Assembly (NCBI GenBank): GCA_964035545.1
Contig: OZ037767.1
Location: 9,664,207-9,724,206, forward strand
Length of the DNA stretch: 60,000 bases
Direction: 5' to 3'
Source of the DNA: Bugula neritina
Lineage: Eukaryota; Bryozoa; Gymnolaemata; Cheilostomatida; Bugulidae
The position numbers were made by a program, and so were the translations under genes. Below the pieces are notes generated by a model. It ran no database searches. It had not been told where the DNA came from and saw nothing but the letters and a program-made list of their open reading frames with translations. Positions 9,106-21,364 of this stretch are shown one piece after another (position 1 is the first letter of the stretch; every line of letters starts with the position of its first letter).

Positions 9106-9313
9106 ATATGTCACAAACACTGCTTTTCGTTTTTGCTTTACAAATCAAATTCAAGCAGATTTAAAGATAACAAACTTTTCTGTCAATCTAGTTGATACAA
9201 TTTTTAAAAAGGCAGATGACTACAAGGTTTTAAACAAGTCATACAAAGAGGCAGAACGTATTGCTGATGACACACTGGGTACCGATAGTGCACTCTCATT
9301 CTCGCAAGGATAG

Positions 9314-10725
9314 TCACTATAAACTTACAATAGATAAAAGCTATGTTGTAGTTTTTATTTTTATTTATCCTAAAATATTTGTTTATGATAATTTTTAAGC
9401 TATAAAGTCTTTTTACAAACACTCTTTGATTTATATGCAGTTAATTATAGGTTATTTACTACTTTTTAATGTAATATATTTTTAACTTCAACTAGATGAA
9501 TGGAGTTATAAGTTGGTATTTGTGTTTGTTTGCATTATATAAATTTCAAACCCAGCTCTAGTTTTTAAACTTTTATTTTTTAGGCTTGCAGCTACTGGGG
9601 ATGACAAAGCAATCATAGCAGAATAAAACAGTTGCTACTACTTTATTCAAACGCTAAAGCTAAGCTAGTACCATTGCAGGTGCGTATTTTAGATAAAAAT
9701 ATTTCTTGCTGGTATTTTTGGAATTATTTTCAAGCACCAAATTATCAAAAGAAAATTATATTTAGACTAACAAGCTAAAGCTATGCAAATTCAAGTATAA
9801 CTTGTATTCATCCTTCAATTTCAATTGTACGATTACTAGCAAATTATATTTGCTAGTAATAAAGTTTTTGTGCAAAAATAATCACCAAACAATAAGGGTG
9901 GGGTTACAAGACAACCTTGATAAAGCAGGATTATTTTATTTTATGATATCTCTATCACAGTACAATGAAGATTAAACTTTGTGAAACAAAAATATTACAA
10001 TGCATAAAAACTTGTAATAAATAAAATCATACAATGGTTATAATGCAACAGTACAAGAATACTTTAATACTTTAATGCAGGAGAATTCATAATCCAACAA
10101 GTATTTATAATGTACAAAGGCAGCTGGGAGTGTGGTAATCAAATCAAAAATTGTAGGAAACTTTAATTTAGTTTTACAGCATTCAGTTTGAGGCTATTGA
10201 CTCAGCTATAATCTTACATAACTTGCTTGTTGCAAGCATGCATTATATCAATGATAGTGCAATAAGTAGTTTTAATTGTGATCTTGAAATTTATTCATGC
10301 AATATTATTATTTAATAATTCAGTTATAAAATCAAAACTCAACACTTTCATACAAGTACTGATGCAGATACTTGCAGACAAAAAGTCTAAGGTTCATTTA
10401 TTAAAGTAAAATCCGCAGACATTAACCCAGTCAAGTTAAGGTTGCAATTTAGTCAGGGGTGCTCAATGTCTAAAGCTCAATCAAATATATATTTATCAAC
10501 TGTCAAACTCAAACAAAAAATTTTATTGCAGTTGAAATACAAATGAAACCAATCAAAATGACAAACGCTCAAAAAAGTTGATACCCATAATTTTAACATA
10601 ACCTGAAACAAGCAAACTAATCAATGCAACTTATAGTAAATATAAAAAATAAATAACCAACTCAAAAGACCAAACCCCACTCTTCAAATCAAATTCTACT
10701 GAGTAAATGCTACAATTTTCCATGC
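9314..10725. other. AT-rich stretch, no gene seen
   Basis: After a short SINE-tail match at about 9293-9325 I see no supported exon, RNA gene or repeat; only short random frames. It may be intronic or intergenic. Confidence 0.4.
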
Positions 10726-11140
10726 ATGCTGCATCAATTAAAAAATGCAGTTTTTAGCAGCAGAAGAAACAACAAAACCAACAGACAAAATAAAAAACAA
10801 GCTCCCATAATGCAACAGCAGGCCTGTACTACTACACAGTTTGGAAAAGTAGAAGCACCCAGCTGCACAACAACAAACAAGTCTAAGCAGCCAGAGAAGG
10901 TAAATAATGTTGATAGACCATCTCTAAAACCAAAAATATTTTCAATAAAAGTTTTTTAAACCTCCCATAAAAACTCAAACTAAAGAACTGGCTGCAGCAA
11001 AAATACTGAAAAACAAAGCACAAGCTCCCAAAATGCAACAGGCCCGTACCCTTACTCAGTTCGGAAAAGTCGAAGCACTTCAATCTGCAACAGGAAACAA
11101 GTCTAAATTAGCTCAAAAGCCAAAACGATTCCTAACATAA
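10726..11140 (+). CDS. Lys/Gln-rich exon-like segments with an internal duplication
   Basis: Two tandem, diverged copies of a roughly 100-bp coding-like unit lie at about 10797-10898 and 11020-11121. Both read QAPxMQQ...TQFGKVEA...NKSK in the same sense. The first copy ends at a possible donor (AAG|gtaaat, 10898/10899) and the second runs on to a TAA at 11138-11140. Upstream of the second copy the frame is open from about 10946. The peptide is basic and low in complexity; the QxxTLTQFG core loosely recalls a PCNA-interacting peptide, but the aromatic pair is missing and I do not assign it. Unrecognised gene, possibly two alternative terminal exons. Confidence 0.3.
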
Positions 11141-11527
11141 AATTCTGCCAGAGAAGTTCTGTAATCTACCACACTAGCAATTAGTCAACCAAACACAAAA
11201 CCTACTTTAAGCCAACAAATACTCCAAAACAAAGTTCAACAATCATACAATCATACAAGGCATTCAACACCCATGCAGCCTCTTAAACATTGTGTAGCAT
11301 TGGATGGTCAGCTGACAATGGGTGCTACAGCTACAACTCTACTTTCCAGCAATGAATACTTTTAGTTTTGTTGCAGGTATATTTTCATTAAAGAAAAAGT
11401 GACAGTAAAACTAGTTTTTTATCACAAGGCATCACTTATTACAGCTGAGAGCTGGTAGTGGTTTATATATAAGTCAGTCAATATAAATGTAATTGTGATT
11501 ATCTTATTTCTTTTCCTGAACCCAGTC

Positions 11528-11850
<323 letters not shown>

Positions 11851-11965
11851 AGAGCGTACCTGTCTACAGTCTTTGTTCATGCACGTGTGTGTTCTTGTGT
11901 ATAACAGTAACTAGCTTTATAGTTTTATCTGTTTCATCTTTATTTAATACTTGCAAATAATTTTA

Positions 11966-12078
11966 GTTCCGCGGAGACGATAGATTTAGATGATTCTAGT
12001 CTGAGTGAATGTTACGAGGTATTTGAGGAGTTGTAGAGTAAATCTGTATACGCAAGGGTAGATATACAGAAACAGCTA
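11966..12078 (+). pseudogene. Exon copy with premature stop (plus arm of inverted duplication)
   Basis: After an acceptor-like TTTTAG the sequence encodes ETIDLDDSSLSECYEVFEEL and then TAG, where the minus-strand paralogue at 14422-14541 has TAC. The following codons (SKSVYARVDIQKQ) remain recognisable beyond the stop. About 90 bp of upstream intron also matches the other copy. It is either a decayed duplicate or a terminal exon that has acquired a stop. Family unknown; the acidic, serine-rich peptide shows no domain. Confidence 0.5.
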
Positions 12079-12301
12079 AGCTAATCCAAACAGCTCATAA
12101 TTGTTGCCATGCATATAACTTCAATTTTGTAGTTGCAACAAGCTGTTGTCATCATTGTATTTTTACTAGCTGTTAGTATAGTATAATTTCAAATTACTAG
12201 CATGGTAATTATTATCAAGAGATAAAATGACCTATAATTACCATTGGTTTAGTATCATGCTTATAGTCTTGACATCCCTAAATAAAAAAAGTTTTAGTAA
12301 A

Positions 12302-12545
12302 AGTCTTTACAAGCTTGGCAGAAGTTGTTAATGAGCATCTGCCTTCCTTACTGTGTGTGAGATGTGACAGTAGAATCACCAGCAAACAGCATGTCTCTGA
12401 TGATAACTTCACACACTTTTGTTTTGATTATGAGACTGGCCAGGTTAAAAGCTTACCCTCAGATCTAGTTCGTAGGTTTGACAATAAAAAAGAGAAAAAT
12501 ATACGTTATATGATAATGAAGAGTTATACTGGGACCAAAGATTAA
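12302..12545 (+). CDS. Possible terminal exon, unrecognised CxxC protein
   Basis: An open frame of about 77 codons ends with TAA at 12543-12545. Its start may be an acceptor (GGCAG near 12319) or the CTG/TTG region just before; there is no clear ATG. The peptide has one CVRC pair followed by charged residues (VRRFDNKKEKNIRYMIMKSY). It resembles a small zinc-binding C-terminal segment but has only one CxxC, so I give no function. Confidence 0.3.
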
Positions 12546-12874
12546 AATAACAAAGACTATTTAATTCTCACTCTGCTAAACACTGTGTTCATGCATAATA
12601 GGTCACTTTGTTAAATTCTACACTATTATAATCGAAAAGATGTAGTATTTGTACTTGTTAGTGTTAAAAGCCGAGCTTAATAAAGTGAAGTAACTTGAAG
12701 CAACATACACATATATCTCGTAAAAAACAGCACCTTCCCACTGTCCAATAAATCATCCAGTCTACAGCATGCAGATAAATCTCAAAACCATGTTTCAACA
12801 AGTGAAGTAGAGTTTATACAACACCGCGTAAAGCAATAAATACCACCTCATCACTTTTCATAAATATAATACTT

Positions 12875-13160
12875 GCAGCTTAATTCAGCCTTTATACTTA
12901 GGCGCAGATCTCAGCATTACGTTGACTGGAACAGATACAGGATAGAGGCCTGTTCATTACCAACCTACACCAGTATAGCCTTAGAAACTCAGCTAAGAAA
13001 TGGTTTTTCTCATTTTCAATGCTGCTCCTTAAGCAACAATAAAGTTTTTAAAAGGAGCAGAACATATGTTTATAGCATTATAACAGAGCATGTGTTTTCA
13101 ATTATACATGCTATTGGATTTCTGTACTATAAGATAAGCAACATGCATGTATTGCTATAA
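12875..13160 (+). CDS. Weak exon-like segment
   Basis: A frame that could begin after acceptors at 12879 (TTGCAG) or 12917 (TCTCAG) reads HYVDWNRYRIEACSLPTY and continues open to 13160. The HYVDW start resembles the segment near 201. Nothing else supports it, and the latter half may be non-coding. Confidence 0.2.
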
Positions 13161-14421
13161 AGAAGAAAAAGTAAGAGAGCCACAATAACACTAGTAAAAA
13201 GTTGAATAGGTTTACGTTTCCTACCAGTTCTAGAAAAGACAAAAGACAACTTTAGCAGATGAGATCACAGTTGGAAAAATACTAAACAACTTGAGTCTCT
13301 TAAGTGGACCTTCCTTGCAGCAAAACTAATTTCTCATATTAACCGAAAAGTTTAACTGCAACTAATAACTTTGTAAACTATTTAAAAATACGTTTTGATT
13401 TGTCCAGAGACCAAAGAAACTGGTTAAAAATATAAATAGTAGCAGTTTAAGGTTAACGACAGGTAATTGAATAACACAATCAGCTAACAGTTAGCTACCT
13501 TTTACAATGTAAAGTTTTACTTCTAGACAGAAAACTAAATCAAGCAGTGTAGTTTTTAGCTTAAAGCCTTGATAATTGAATAAATCAAAAGAGGAGACAA
13601 CTTCAATTGTTTCACACATCTGAATATCATTCCACAGTAGAATAAACAGACTAATCATGTATTCAACAATGTTGAAGTCAGTGTTGTTTATAGTTTTATA
13701 TATAATAATAATACCCTTTTTCAACTCAATATTAACATGTGAAATCAATTAAAATGGTAAACTTATTCTTTTGATTGACAGTGAAAGATTTTTGTCCTGG
13801 TGAATAAATCAATAAAGTAAAATAAAAGCATTATTTTTAAATATTTGCAAGCAGATTATTGTGCAAAGCTGTAACACCTCTTTCTGAGTTAATTAAATAT
13901 CTGTAGTAGAAAATTATTCTAACTTTTTAAATGTCAAACAATGCAAATATTTTCTTAAAACTTGACAACCCACAAACTGAAGCTGTAAATTTAAAATAAA
14001 AAATAAAAATGTTTGCATTTATGTTTCAAACTGAGTACTCATTCTTAACTCTAAAGACAAAGAGAGTTGAATATAGTATCTTTCACAATTGATTGAAGTG
14101 AGAGTTGAAAGCTCATACTATAGGAAACACTTCACCATTAGATTCAGTTTAAATTAGAAGACTTCCTTCAGTAGGTAGAGATGAGCTCTTGAAGCTTATC
14201 CTATCCTAGCTCGAGGTCATCTGGTATACACCCTGTTAATAATATAACAAAAATTATATATGACAGTGTGCTTAAAAAATTATCAGCACTTTTAGCAAAA
14301 CTTTAATTGAAGGATTTGTAATAGCGCGCAGCAGTTATACGAATATTTTGAAAAATCTGTATACAAAAAGATGTAAAAATATACTTATAGCATTCATTCA
14401 TACCTTCTGGAGCTTATTATA
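13161..14421. other. AT-rich stretch, no gene seen
   Basis: Only short frames, including a minus-strand one at 13491-13748 with no recognisable product or splice support. No RNA gene or clear repeat. Confidence 0.4.
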
Positions 14422-14541
14422 GTCACCGACTGTTTCTGTATATCTATCCTTGTGTACACAGATTTACTGTACAACTCCTCAGATGCTTCATAACATTCAC
14501 TCAGACTAGAATCATCTAAATCTGCTGTCTCCATGGAACTA
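14422..14541 (-). CDS. Exon of an unrecognised gene (minus arm of inverted duplication)
   Basis: Bounded by TTTTAG acceptor at its right edge and a GTGACT donor after ...QKQS. It reads METADLDDSSLSECYEASEE then LYSKSVYTRIDIQKQS without a stop. It is the intact homologue of the segment at 11966-12078 in the opposite orientation. I do not recognise the protein and cannot link it confidently to another exon. Confidence 0.45.
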
Positions 14542-15550
14542 AAATTATTAGTAAGTTGTGAATAAAGATAGAAAGATCAAACTGTAAAGCTATTATAGTT
14601 ACTGTCATGCACTTGCACATACATGCACATGAAAGCACATGAACGCACGACTGCAGACAGGTATGCTCAAACACACTAAAAAAAACACACACACCCAAAC
14701 AAAAAACATTTCTACAAAAACACACACACCAAAACACACACAAGATACACATTAACGAAGTAAATATAAAATCGGTAGTAGGCCTACAGCTAATACTCTG
14801 CTAGAAATATGCTGTCACTTAGAGTGCTGTATTGAAAACGGAAAAACAGTATTTCAGTTTCAAACTCCCAGTTGCACTAATTGGTGGCTATTTTTAGAAT
14901 GTTAATGAATAGAGTATTAATGAAGTTATCTTCCCTTACCTAGTTCACTGCTATAGACTATAGAGAGACAAAGATTCAGATGAGATATAAAAGGCTTATA
15001 AGCACATTCAGTTTATTCAGTGTAATGTTAACATATTATATGCATGAGATACGACACAGAATAGTAATATAATGTCTAGCTCTAATCACAAAACAAGACT
15101 AAATGTGAAGTCGTAAAGAAAAAATGCTGCAACAATCAGTAATCAAGAAGCTAGTAAAATTTTTATTGAATACGATTTTCAATTGTTACTGCTTTTAAAA
15201 GTTTTGACTGTTATAACCAATTAAAATGTGTGCCCACAAACACATTTTGTTTGTAGTCACAAATTCTATTCATGTGCTATAAATTTCAGATAGTAAAATA
15301 TTTGAATTGCACATATCATGTATATATGATGTCAAAGCTGAGGTTTCGAATAGGGATCAGACTTCTAGTTATAACTTTGAGTTTAGGGTTGATGCTTCCT
15401 ATGGCTTCAAATGTTTTTATTTTAAACCCTAAACCTATACCCTAAATACTACCAAAAGTTTAGAACTCACTGTATAAAGTCTATACCAAATACTGTATGC
15501 TATATGTCATGTATAGCATATATAACATATGCTATATAAAAAAACCTACG
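14542..15550. other. Intergenic stretch with AC-rich tract
   Basis: The part up to about 14760 is the upstream intron and (AC)n side of the inverted duplication. The rest shows no gene. AATAAA-like and TA-rich sequences are frequent and uninformative. Confidence 0.45.
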
Positions 15551-15655
15551 AAAGTTTATAGTCGCTATCCTTGTGAGAAAACCCCTGATGGAAAGGCTTT
15601 TGTTAAAGCGGACTAAGGACTTGTTCAGATGAGGCACAGGAACAATTATGACTGG
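15551..15655 (-). repeat. SINE copy, 3' body only
   Basis: Matches the body and tail of the local tRNA-derived SINE family in minus orientation (tail motif GTTTATAGTCGCTATCC on the plus strand). The tRNA-like head is missing. A (TA)n tract follows at about 15709-15739. Confidence 0.75.
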
Positions 15656-15703
15656 AATAACATGTGCTATATGCTGCATATATGCTATATATACACTATG
15701 TTT

Positions 15704-15741
<38 letters not shown>

Positions 15742-16570
15742 ATAAATATTATATGCTATATACATACTATATACCTATTACATACTACATCCTAAACCCT
15801 ATACACTATATACTATGTATACTATATGTTATATTATGTATGTATTATACTACATTGATTTTTCTATTTTTATAAGCCTTCTAATTTGTTTATTTTTTAA
15901 TAAGTTATTAAAATATTGGGCTGGTATCAATAATCTAAAATTGCATGTTGTAACAGAGTTTTTCCTTTTAATGCCAGTGTCGAATGCATCAGTTAAATAT
16001 GTTCGTTAGCTGATATAAACTTTTAGCCAATCACGTATCTATATTGTGTATTGTTAAGCTGACTTCCAGAATAGCTATAACAAAATACTGACTGTATAGC
16101 TGTTTAGTGTACAACAGGTATCTATAATGCAGTTGATAATATGTGCATGAACTTACAATTCGGCAAGCTAGAGATTATACTAAGATAAATCATAAGACAA
16201 CTATTTTATCTTCACACAGTAAGTGAATAGAACCTATAACTTTGGCTATCTACAATGTTATAAAGAAAATAACAAATTGATAATAAGGTGTTAATGACCC
16301 TAAATCATCATTTCACTCACTAGCTATTGTATCAGGGTTCGTTTATTATAAGTAAGCTGGTAGATAGAAACTTACCACTGCTAACTAGTGAGTTAATTAT
16401 GTTGCTCATGTTGCTGTTTCCAACATGCATAAGGTAAATTTTATTACATAATTTTTGGTTGTCGGATTATTTGATAATATTTACATGCATAAAAATATGT
16501 CGTTCCTTCTTATAACAAACACAATACGTCTTTTTGTTTAGATAATGTTGGACATCAAATGTTTTAGGTG

Positions 16571-19500
16571 ATGAAATTATCACACCGAGCAGTGCTTTGG
16601 GTTTGGGTCATTACCATTGTCGAAGAGGTTTTGGCTGTACAGAGATCTTGTTACAATGATGATAAACTTTGCCAGACTGGACTCTGTAGGATAGAGGAAT
16701 GCTTGAAATGTGATAAACACAACGCTATCTGTACTACTAGTGACCCTAAAGAAGTGGTACCCAAACGTCTCACCTCTACCACTCTGTATCTAACTGTCAC
16801 TTACACTGGTCCACTTGTAGAGCTCAGCTCTTTAACATTTCAGCATTTGTTGAATTTGAAAGAAATAACAATAGTAGGCAAGAATATAGCTTCACTTGCT
16901 CCTCAAACATTTTCACAATTGCAAAATCTGGTTCTTATTAATGTGACTGCTTCAAAAATATCAATACTCCCGGATAAACTTTTTCACCAGCGCCGCCCGA
17001 TTCGCTACTTCTATTTCCCTAGCAATCAGCTTACATCTTTCCCAACAAATATTTTTCAAGAACTTCCTTATGTGAGAAAAATGGATTTTTCCTACAATCC
17101 TTTAGATAGTTGCAGAGCAAATAAATCTACCATTTCACCTGAGTTTGAAAATTTAACTCAACTCTCAACACTAAAATTAATAGGATTTGGTAAAAGCCAT
17201 GATGATTGTAAAGATATCAGTGAAGGTTTCTTTAGTCCTTTGAAAAACCTCCCTCAAATTTATTTAAGTGAATCGTACATATTCTCTGCTGGCTATAAAG
17301 TTCTTACACCTCTCGAAAACCTCAATAATCTTCATATGGACAATATACCTTTATTTAAAAGCTGCCCAGCAAATGCAGCTAATCTTTTTCATCATCTGCC
17401 GAGAAGATTGGCCTTTTTATCTATACAATACTGGACAACAACACAGCCAGCAAACACTTCTTGTTTCTTAAAACATGCTCCACTCTTGGGTTTAAAACAA
17501 CTACCCAAACTTTCGTTTTTGGATACCAGATTCAGCGATAAAATCTTTGGCCCTAATCTCATGAAATCAACATTTGATGGGTTTACCAACATTCATACTC
17601 TGCTTATTGGCTGGTGTGGAATTTCTTGGTTAGAAGAAAATGTTTTTGAATCTTTAGAAAAACTGACCGATTTGACTTTAAGCGGAAATCTTTTAGGTCC
17701 TCGCAAGTTTAAGTTGTACAGCAAAACATTTACTTCAAAACTAAAAGTGCTGAACATGATTGACGTTGGAATCAATTCTGCCATACCATATAATATGTCC
17801 AGTTTGCTTGACAACTTTCCAGAACTTGGTACATTGTATTTAAATAGTAATCTTCTTAAAGTCATTCCAATATTTAATGACACTTTAATTAAAACCAGCT
17901 ATAGGTTTACTAAAATAAGATTTCTCAAATTGAATAATAATTATATAACCAGGTTTTCAGACGCAGGTGGAGAAAGTGTTTGTAGAGTCATGCCTCGCCT
18001 TGGGTCATTGTACATGGAAAGTAATAAACTAGTTGATATTTCAAAGATGTGTACGACAATCAGAGTTCTCCAACTAGCTAATAACCATATTAGAAAAATG
18101 GCAGAATTGAACTTCCGTGCTCTTGCTAGATTATCAAAATTGCAAAGTTTAGGCTTATCCTACAATCAAATTGAATACATTCCAAGCTACTTGTTTGAAA
18201 ACATGCCACACCTAAAAACACTGATGTTGAGTAGAAATAGAATCAGTGCATTGCCACTGAGCCTGCCTTATTTATGTCCAGAGTTGAGAGCTTTAGACTA
18301 TAGCTCCAACTTTCTATCTTCATTTGATCGATCTAATATTCAAGGACTGCAGGCTATTAAGTATATTTATCTACAAGACAATTCTATTACTTCAATATCA
18401 AATGACTTGATAGACAGTTTATCACAAGACTTCAAGTATATCGAGATATTCGCAGTTAACGACAACCCACTTATTTGCTCGTGTAACAACCGTTTCAAAA
18501 ACTGGATTGAATATTCACCTATAGTAATGTTACCCAAACAAATAACATGCACCCCACCCCAAGCCAGCAATACCAATATTACCGTAAAAGTTATTGATCA
18601 CACACCAGATCAATTCCACTGTTTCATTAAAACTCCTTTGGTGATCATTGGTGCTGTGTTAACTGGAATAGGTGTTAGTTTAATCATAGCCCTTCCCTGC
18701 TACAGGTATCGCTGGTACATCAGTCATTGTAGCTTAGTATTGAAAGCTATGACAAAAAGAATTAAGGAAGTAAAGTTTGAACAACAGTGTGAATATGATG
18801 CCCTGGTTTCATATGACAGGCAGAGTGAATCAGACACTCAGTGGGTGATACAGCAACTCATTCCTCATATAGAAGGAAGTGAGAATATAAACGTGAGTAA
18901 AATTAACTTTCCAAATTGAATTACTTGATGAACAACATCTCCTAAGCCTAGGGCCACACTGTGCGTATTTTCGCATGCGAAAATTGAAATCACAAGTAAC
19001 AAAGGTGTCCACTGTGCGCGTTGAGAAAACCTTCGCACTTGTCGCTCTGCATTCTCAACGCAAGTGCGAATCGTCTCTGTCGTCGTCACCTAATTGGCTG
19101 ATAGTTATTCAGCGAGCCCAACTTCTTTATTTTAGTGCTACATTCCAGTAAATTGCGTTTTATTGAAGGCGAGTGCGATTTAAAAATGAAAGCTTTATTT
19201 ATCACGCATCACTGACGTTACAGTGGACACCTTTGCTACTTGCGAATTCAATTTTCGCATGCGAAAATACGCACCGTGTGGCCCTAGGCTTACTCTAAAT
19301 TCAAAATATATATTTGCAGAAGTTTAATATTGCTGGCTAACCACCTCCTTGATTAAGCTGTTTATTTCCCTTACTTGCTTCTTCTTGGTTTTGTACCTCC
19401 CTTACCGTACTTTGACTATTTGCAATTACCATTTCCAATATATATACCTGCAAAGTTTTGTTTAGTAAAAAAAAGTAATTTACTAGTATATGCATGGCAG

Positions 19501-21364
19501 TCCTCACACAGGCTCTTGTTTTACCATGTTTTTATTTTGCGTTATAAGTAATGTGAAATGACAGGCAAAGTTATTATGTAATATATTATGCCACCTACAA
19601 AGAAAAAACTCATGCAAGTTTATAGTCGCTATCCCTGTGAGAGCCCTTGATAGAAAGGGCTTTTTGTTAAATATTGTTAAAGGCCTGACCTCACACTTGT
19701 GAGAATCACACGAAATTGTCTATTTGACACGAAAACACAAACGTTCGATCAAATTTGAAAAAATTCAAACAAAATCGTCTTCGTTGGGTACACCTAGCGA
19801 AGACTATGGACAAAAATTCACAATTAACGATAAGCACCATTTGATTGGTCAATAGAATTTTAGCAACAGCAATTATTTCATTTCTACCACATTTCTCTGT
19901 TTGGCAACTTTTTGCTGTTTGTATCTCATGCAAGACTCATTCACGGACTATTTATGATGTGTTTTGTCCGATGAGTGTGTGGCTGGTCATAATGAGAGGA
20001 TAACTCACAAAAATTGTCACACGATTTTTGTGTAATTCTCACAAGTGTGAGGCCCAGGCCTTTTATTCAGATTTGGCGCGGTAGCAATTATAACTGGATG
20101 CTCTTCCTAGCATTACCAATGACCTTTGTCAGGTTCAAACCCAAGACTTTGGTTTACTAAGCCAAACACTCCAGCCCCAAACCCCTGCTCCCTCAATAAA
20201 CTTTACCATAATTACAGTTAGTTACCTTCTAATATTTTCAATTCACTCTAGAAACTGAATCTGTTCATAACTGATAGAGACTCAGAGCCTGGTGCCAACA
20301 CATTCTGTGAGCTGTGTGGGACAGTACAGAAGAGCAGAAAGATAATCATTCTTCTCTCAAACTCATACCTCCTGAGTCCAACGTGTCTCTACCAAACTGA
20401 GTTTCTAGCAGGTAAAAATTGTTGGATTGCCGTAATATCATATATTAGATTATCACTGTAATAATTTTAGTAGTATACTATTGCAACATTGTAATACATT
20501 TACCGTCATTGCTCTTGCAACTCATAATATCACTACTAAAATAGTGTGTTTAGTACTTTTGTACTGGTTATGCTGAGAGGAAATTATTAATAAATTCATT
20601 TCATAAACTTGTAAAATTAGTCATCACTCAAAAAGTCAGAAAAATAGCTTTATGCAGTTAATAAAACTCAATTGCTTTTCATTTATACTGAACACATTTT
20701 GGAAACTGCCTTTTGAAGGAACAAGGAAGTTGTCCATCCTACTTACCGTAGCACTTTTCTTATGCTAATTAAAGTAAGCTTAGACTGAAACTGGGAGCAT
20801 ATTTTTAGGTGCTAGTATGGAGGATAATGTGAACATTTATCAGCCAAACAGAATACTTGTACTAATTCTGGAAGAGCTCAATGAAGATATAATTAACTCA
20901 CCAATGACCTCTCTACTGACTTCAAACACAAATGTGATCAATATTGTGAGTAAAAGTTCTTTGTGATTCATCAAATTTTTTACGTAGCCGCAAACATGTA
21001 ACACACTTCAAGCTAACTATTCAACTAAAAACTCAAACATTTTATGGAATAAAAACATACAGGCGTTTTTATAAATGACAAATTAAAACAACATTTTACT
21101 AGAAAAAGCTATTTTTTGTTCTTGTTTACCATTATCACTAATGATTCTTTAAACATAAAGTATTAGTATGGATATATTTTAAAGTACGAGTATAGTGAGA
21201 AGAAGATGCACAGAGTTTGGAAGAAGATAAGAAGCTTCATTTCTACACCTCATCTCTTTTATAAAAAGAGAAAACGAAAGAAAGAAAATATGTTGGCTAA
21301 GAAAAATGCAATTTTAAAGAAAGGGATCCAAGTTGAAGAGCATGAAATTGAGCAGCTTCTGTAA
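16571..21364 (+). CDS. Toll-like receptor A (LRR-TM-TIR), four coding exons
   Basis: Exons 16571-18892, 20252-20411, 20809-20945 and 21167-21364 join with phases 0, 1, 0 to give 938 residues. An AG acceptor directly before the ATG implies an untranslated upstream exon. The protein has a signal peptide (to about residue 24), a six-Cys N-terminal cluster, many leucine-rich repeats, a Cys-rich LRR cap (NPLICSCNN), a membrane helix at about 689-710 and a cytoplasmic TIR domain from about 740. TIR signatures are present: YDALVSYD (box 1), DRDSEPGA (box 2) and VWKKI (box 3 variant). This is a pattern-recognition or developmental Toll-family receptor. The nearby gene at 24587-28156 is a paralogue with the same exon plan. 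Intron 1 contains two MITEs and a SINE. A possible AATAAA lies at 21810. Confidence 0.92.
18945..19290. mobile_element. 346-bp MITE, copy 1 (TA target duplication)
   Basis: Terminal inverted repeats start AGCCTAGGGCCACAC and extend, with small breaks, about 75-80 bp, covering TTTTCGCATGCGAAAA and the CAAAGGTGTCCACTGT arm. Flanked by TA (18943-18944, 19291-19292). It has no coding capacity. A second copy of exactly the same length is at 59162-59507. The TA duplication fits a Tc1/mariner-type mobiliser, an inference only. It lies 52 bp inside intron 1 of the Toll-like receptor A gene. Confidence 0.88.
19613..20192 (-). repeat. SINE copy split by a MITE
   Basis: The SINE tail and part of the body are at 19613-19679; the rest of the body and the tRNA-like head are at 20063-20192, in minus orientation. 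The 383 bp between them is a separate MITE, so the SINE is the older insertion. Confidence 0.8.
19680..20062. mobile_element. 383-bp MITE nested in a SINE (TTA target duplication)
   Basis: Inverted ends AAGGCCTGACCTCACACTTG and the near-complement ending GTGAGGCCCAGGCCTT, about 33 bp long, flanked by TTA (19677-19679 and 20063-20065). A 3-bp TTA duplication is typical of PIF/Harbinger-type elements. No transposase frame is present, so it is non-autonomous. Confidence 0.8.

Larger units (their letters stand above)
1101..9313 (+). pseudogene. Host open frame split by the retrotransposon insertion
   Basis: If the element (1122-9105) and one copy of the 4-bp ATAT duplication are removed, 1101-1121 joins 9110-9313 as one continuous 75-codon frame. 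It starts ATG-AAG-CCA at 1101, crosses the insertion point in frame (after Thr-Tyr) and ends TAG at 9311-9313. The residues after the junction look like ordinary hydrophilic protein (for example KKADDYKVLNKSYKEAER). An in-frame TAA at 1095 precedes the ATG; alternatively an AG at 1109-1110 could be a splice acceptor. The last codons overlap a sequence matching the 3' tail of the local SINE family. I do not recognise the protein. If it is expressed, the insertion breaks it after about seven codons. Confidence 0.4.
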
